Below are positions 6,366-8,027 of a DNA stretch of 8,027 nucleotides, piece after piece. The stretch is from an uncultured Halomicronema sp. Lineage in GTDB: Bacteria > Cyanobacteriota > Cyanobacteriia > Phormidesmidales > Phormidesmidaceae. Both the position numbers and the translations under genes were made by a program. Numbering within the stretch: position 1 is the stretch's first letter; every line of letters begins with the position of its first letter. Below the pieces are notes generated by a model, which was not told where the DNA came from, ran no database searches, and saw only the letters and a list, made by a program, of their open reading frames with translations. Where the stretch lies: NCBI GenBank assembly GCA_937897665.1, contig CALCPB010000294.1, forward strand, positions 1 to 8,027, in the 5' to 3' direction.

Positions 6366-6866
6366 CTAGCGAGGAGACACGGTGATTTCATCATCTTTGG
6401 CAAACATTTCGCCGCTGATAATGTCTTTAGTTGCGGTCAAAGGCCAAGCGAAGCCAGAGAGAGAACATTTGACGGCCAGAGGCACATCGATGATGATCTC
6501 TTTCTCTTCGGGACTTTTTTCGCCCCGAACGGCAATCACGTAGGCTCGACCGACCCAGCCGATCCAACCCGCAATATACAAAAACAGCAGACTAGGAATG
6601 ATGAATTCACCCAGGTGAGCCAGATCGCCATCCACAATCAGATGGGGGAGCCCATCGTCGCCGCAGAGCAAAGTAGAGTTGCCATAAAAATCGAAACGCG
6701 CCTTAGCCTTATCCGTGGTGGCAGCAGCAGCACGCTTTTGGAAAGCCGCATTTTCGCCACAGGGGGTCAGGCCAGATACGTTGTCACCTGCGATGCTCGC
6801 AGATGCCGGTAAGGCGAAGCCAAACCAGAGAGAAATTACAAGAGCCAGTGCAAACAACCGTCGCAT
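6366..6866 (-). CDS. psaF: Photosystem I reaction center subunit III precursor (PsaF)
   Basis: Lumen-exposed PSI subunit near the docking site of plastocyanin or cytochrome c6. In cyanobacteria it lacks the Lys-rich helix that green algae and plants use for tight donor binding, and none is visible here. The precursor has 166 residues. An N-terminal signal peptide ([20 protein letters not shown]) likely ends at ASA (21-23), giving a mature protein of about 143 residues. C36 (GLTPCGEN) and C68 ([12 protein letters not shown]) are placed to form the conserved lumenal disulfide. The membrane helix is about 88-113 ([20 protein letters not shown]), followed by [20 protein letters not shown] (121-140) and the family end ITVSPR. 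I chose the ATG at 6866 because it gives a proper signal peptide; the frame stays open to 7016, but those 50 residues are not PsaF-like. The Shine-Dalgarno is weak (AGGGA about 10 bases upstream). It is first in the operon and divergent from tsaD. Confidence 0.97.
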   Translation of the reverse strand: MRRLFALALVISLWFGFALPASASIAGDNVSGLTPCGENAAFQKRAAAATTDKAKARFDFYGNSTLLCGDDGLPHLIVDGDLAHLGEFIIPSLLFLYIAGWIGWVGRAYVIAVRGEKSPEEKEIIIDVPLAVKCSLSGFAWPLTATKDIISGEMFAKDDEITVSPR

Positions 6867-6882
6867 ACAGTGGTTTCCCTTT

Positions 6883-6912
6883 ATTACACAAAGGTCAAAG
6901 TTTTGAAGCCAA
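6883..6912 (-). promoter_or_regulatory. Alternative psaF-proximal promoter candidate
   Basis: Minus-strand TTGGCT (6912-6907), an 18-base spacer, then TGTAAT (6888-6883), the -10 matching consensus at 5 of 6. It would leave a leader of only about 10 bases, with transcription starting nearly on the ribosome site. This makes it less likely than the upstream candidate, but it could be a second start site. Confidence 0.22.
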
Positions 6913-6956
6913 AACGTTAAGTTATTTGGAGGGATTTTCACCCAACATTGCACGCC

Positions 6957-6985
6957 ATAATACCCTGCTGCCGATACTCGGTAAA
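6957..6985 (-). promoter_or_regulatory. Candidate main psaF promoter
   Basis: Minus-strand TTTACC (6985-6980), an optimal 17-base spacer, then TATTAT (6962-6957). The -10 matches at 5 of 6 and the -35 at 4 of 6. The predicted start near 6950 gives a leader of about 84 bases before the psaF ATG. Possible HLR1-like half-sites for the light regulator RpaB lie upstream of it, TTTACATC on the plus strand (7003-7010) and GTTACGAA on the minus strand (7039-7032), but neither has a good second repeat. Confidence 0.4.
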
Positions 6986-7051
6986 GCAAAGCTGGCGCGG
7001 GGTTTACATCTCTCAAAGTTTTGTATTGCGTTTCGTAACTGACTTTTGTGA

Positions 7052-8027
7052 ATGACTACAGTCTTAGCCTTGGAAACAAGTTGTGATGAAACAGCTGCCG
7101 CTGTGGTGCGCGATCGCACCGTGCTGAGTAGCGTCGTCGCCTCGCAAATTGAGATTCACCGTCGCTATGGCGGCGTCGTGCCCGAGGTCGCCTCACGCGC
7201 CCATGTCGAGAGTCTGGGCACCGTCACCGATACCGCGCTGCAGCAGGCGGGGGTGCAGTGGGCCGACATTGATGGGGTCGCCGCCACCTGTACGCCGGGG
7301 CTCGTCGGGGCCTTAATGGTGGGGTTGACGGCGGGCAAAACCCTGGCATTGCTACACGGCAAACCCTTCCTGGGCGTGCATCATCTGGAAGGGCATATTT
7401 ATGCCTCCTACTTGAGTCAGCCTGACCTACGGCCGCCCTATTTATGTCTCTTGGTGTCCGGGGGGCATACCAGTCTGATTCAGGTGAAAGGCTGCGGCGA
7501 TTACACCACCCTGGGTAAAACGCGGGATGACGCGGCAGGCGAAGCCTTTGACAAGGTGGCGCGGCTGCTCGATTTGGGCTATCCCGGTGGGCCAGTGGTT
7601 GATCGGCTAGCGGCAACGGGCGATCCTCAGGCCTTTAAGCTGCCCGAGGGTAATATTTCTCTGCCGGGGGGCGGTGTGCATCCCTATGATTCCAGCTTTA
7701 GTGGCTTAAAGACGGCGATGTTGCGTCTGATTCAATCACTCAAAGACGCTGGGGTAAACCCCTTACCCGTTGCTGATTTGTGCGCTAGCTTTCAAGCCAC
7801 TGTGGCCAAGGGGCTGACTAAGCGAGCTATTCGCTGTGCGATCGATCATCAGCTAACTGCGATCGCCCTTGGCGGTGGGGTGGCGGCCAATAGCGGTCTG
7901 CGTCAACACCTGGCGGCGGCAGCACAAGCGCACGGGCTGACGGTGCTGTTTCCGCCGTTGAAATACTGCACTGACACTGCGGCGATGATCGGCTGTGCGG
8001 CGGCGGATCATCTGCAGCGTGACCACC
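7052..8027 (+). CDS. tsaD: tRNA N6-threonylcarbamoyladenosine synthase subunit TsaD (3' end cut off)
   Basis: Transfers the threonylcarbamoyl group from TC-AMP to A37 of ANN-decoding tRNAs, working with TsaB and TsaE; formerly called Gcp or O-sialoglycoprotein endopeptidase. 325 codons are present with no stop before the window edge. The family is about 340-350 residues, so roughly 20 are missing on the right. Seen in the translation: [19 protein letters not shown] at the N-terminus, [12 protein letters not shown] (42-53), the metal-binding H111 and H115 in HHLEGH, the nucleotide loop VSGGHTSL (135-142), [11 protein letters not shown] (163-173), YPGGP (177-181), [11 protein letters not shown] (210-220), GGGVAAN (274-280), and the metal ligand D308 in CTDTAAMIG. 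All catalytic residues are present. There is no Shine-Dalgarno before the ATG (GACTTTTGTGA). It is divergent from psaF with 185 bp between the starts. From memory, psaF next to gcp/tsaD recurs in cyanobacteria, so this is probably an old arrangement. Two HIP1 sites lie inside. Confidence 0.97.
   Translation, partial: MTTVLALETSCDETAAAVVRDRTVLSSVVASQIEIHRRYGGVVPEVASRAHVESLGTVTDTALQQAGVQWADIDGVAATCTPGLVGALMVGLTAGKTLALLHGKPFLGVHHLEGHIYASYLSQPDLRPPYLCLLVSGGHTSLIQVKGCGDYTTLGKTRDDAAGEAFDKVARLLDLGYPGGPVVDRLAATGDPQAFKLPEGNISLPGGGVHPYDSSFSGLKTAMLRLIQSLKDAGVNPLPVADLCASFQATVAKGLTKRAIRCAIDHQLTAIALGGGVAANSGLRQHLAAAAQAHGLTVLFPPLKYCTDTAAMIGCAAADHLQRDH

Larger units (their letters stand above)
308..7866. repeat. 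HIP1 octamers (GCGATCGC), 16 dispersed copies
   Basis: Exact palindromic copies start at 308, 494, 807, 867, 1041, 1646, 2836, 3362, 4040, 4215, 4455, 4643, 5335, 5390, 7110 and 7859. Five are in the cysteine desulfurase gene, six in cbiA, and two in tsaD. HIP1 is a well-known over-represented word in many cyanobacterial genomes, often read as Arg-Asp-Arg or Ala-Ile-Ala. None occurs between 1654 and 2835 or between 5398 and 7109. Confidence 0.95.

Noticed and set aside
6210..6812. A 200-codon plus-strand open frame.
   Set aside because: It lies antisense to psaJ and psaF, both confidently identified; the protein is unlike anything I recognise.
6867..7016. N-terminal extension of psaF by 50 codons to the ATG at 7016.
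   Set aside because: The signal peptide begins properly at 6866. The extension covers the predicted promoter and has no PsaF-like sequence.
7003..7029. A tsaD promoter TTTACA / TATTGC on the plus strand.
   Set aside because: The spacer is only 15 bases and the -10 matches just 3 of 6 positions; not strong enough to list.
7224..7616. A 130-codon minus-strand open frame (and another at 7165-7362).
   Set aside because: Both are antisense shadows of tsaD, whose motifs are complete in the plus strand; they are typical of GC-rich third-position bias.
1..8027. An undescribed defence, mobile or biosynthetic system.
   Set aside because: No transposase, integrase, repeat array, toxin-antitoxin pair or defence-type domain was found. 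All genes but one belong to recognisable families, mostly housekeeping or photosynthetic.

Overview
The window is ordinary chromosomal DNA from a cyanobacterium. It carries photosystem I genes (psaF, psaJ, psaL), a DUF1995 protein of oxygenic phototrophs, a cobalamin-pathway enzyme, and 16 copies of the cyanobacterial HIP1 octamer GCGATCGC, where about 0.1 copy is expected by chance in 8 kb. The coding DNA is moderately GC-rich (about 60% in lines I counted by hand). PsaL resembles the Anabaena/Nostoc form more than the Thermosynechococcus form, which points to the heterocyst-former/Leptolyngbya-like side of the phylum. I cannot name the species.

Layout, left to right. (1) 11-1929, plus strand: a group-I (NifS/IscS-like) cysteine desulfurase followed 23 bp later by a DUF1995 protein, probably one operon. 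(2) 1954-2376, minus strand: a small two-helix membrane protein of unknown function in a relatively AT-rich, HIP1-free stretch, convergent with the DUF1995 gene. (3) 2614-5419, minus strand: read in transcription order this is cobyrinate a,c-diamide synthase (cbiA), a GNAT acetyltransferase, then a cyclase-family (PF04199) metal-dependent hydrolase. The spacings are 49 and 147 bp, so partial cotranscription is possible, but the functions do not obviously belong together. (4) 5600-6985, minus strand: a psaF-psaJ-psaL operon with a candidate promoter and a textbook intrinsic terminator. psaJ is only 41 codons long. (5) 7052 to the right edge, plus strand: tsaD (t6A synthesis), divergent from psaF across 185 bp and cut by the window end.

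PsaF, PsaJ and PsaL are all peripheral membrane subunits of photosystem I. PsaF and PsaJ form the outer edge next to the lumenal electron-donor side, and PsaL sits at the oligomer interface. The cysteine desulfurase supplies sulfur for Fe-S clusters and thiolation, and photosystem I has high Fe-S demand, but no direct link between these loci is shown here.

I found no mobile element, CRISPR array, rRNA or tRNA, and no sign of a new multi-gene system. The points most worth a second look are the tetramer-type features of PsaL with the psaF-J-L linkage, the replaced metal-ligand histidines in the cyclase-family protein, and a PLP-pocket substitution in the cysteine desulfurase. No gap between genes exceeds 300 bp; the longest is 2377-2613.
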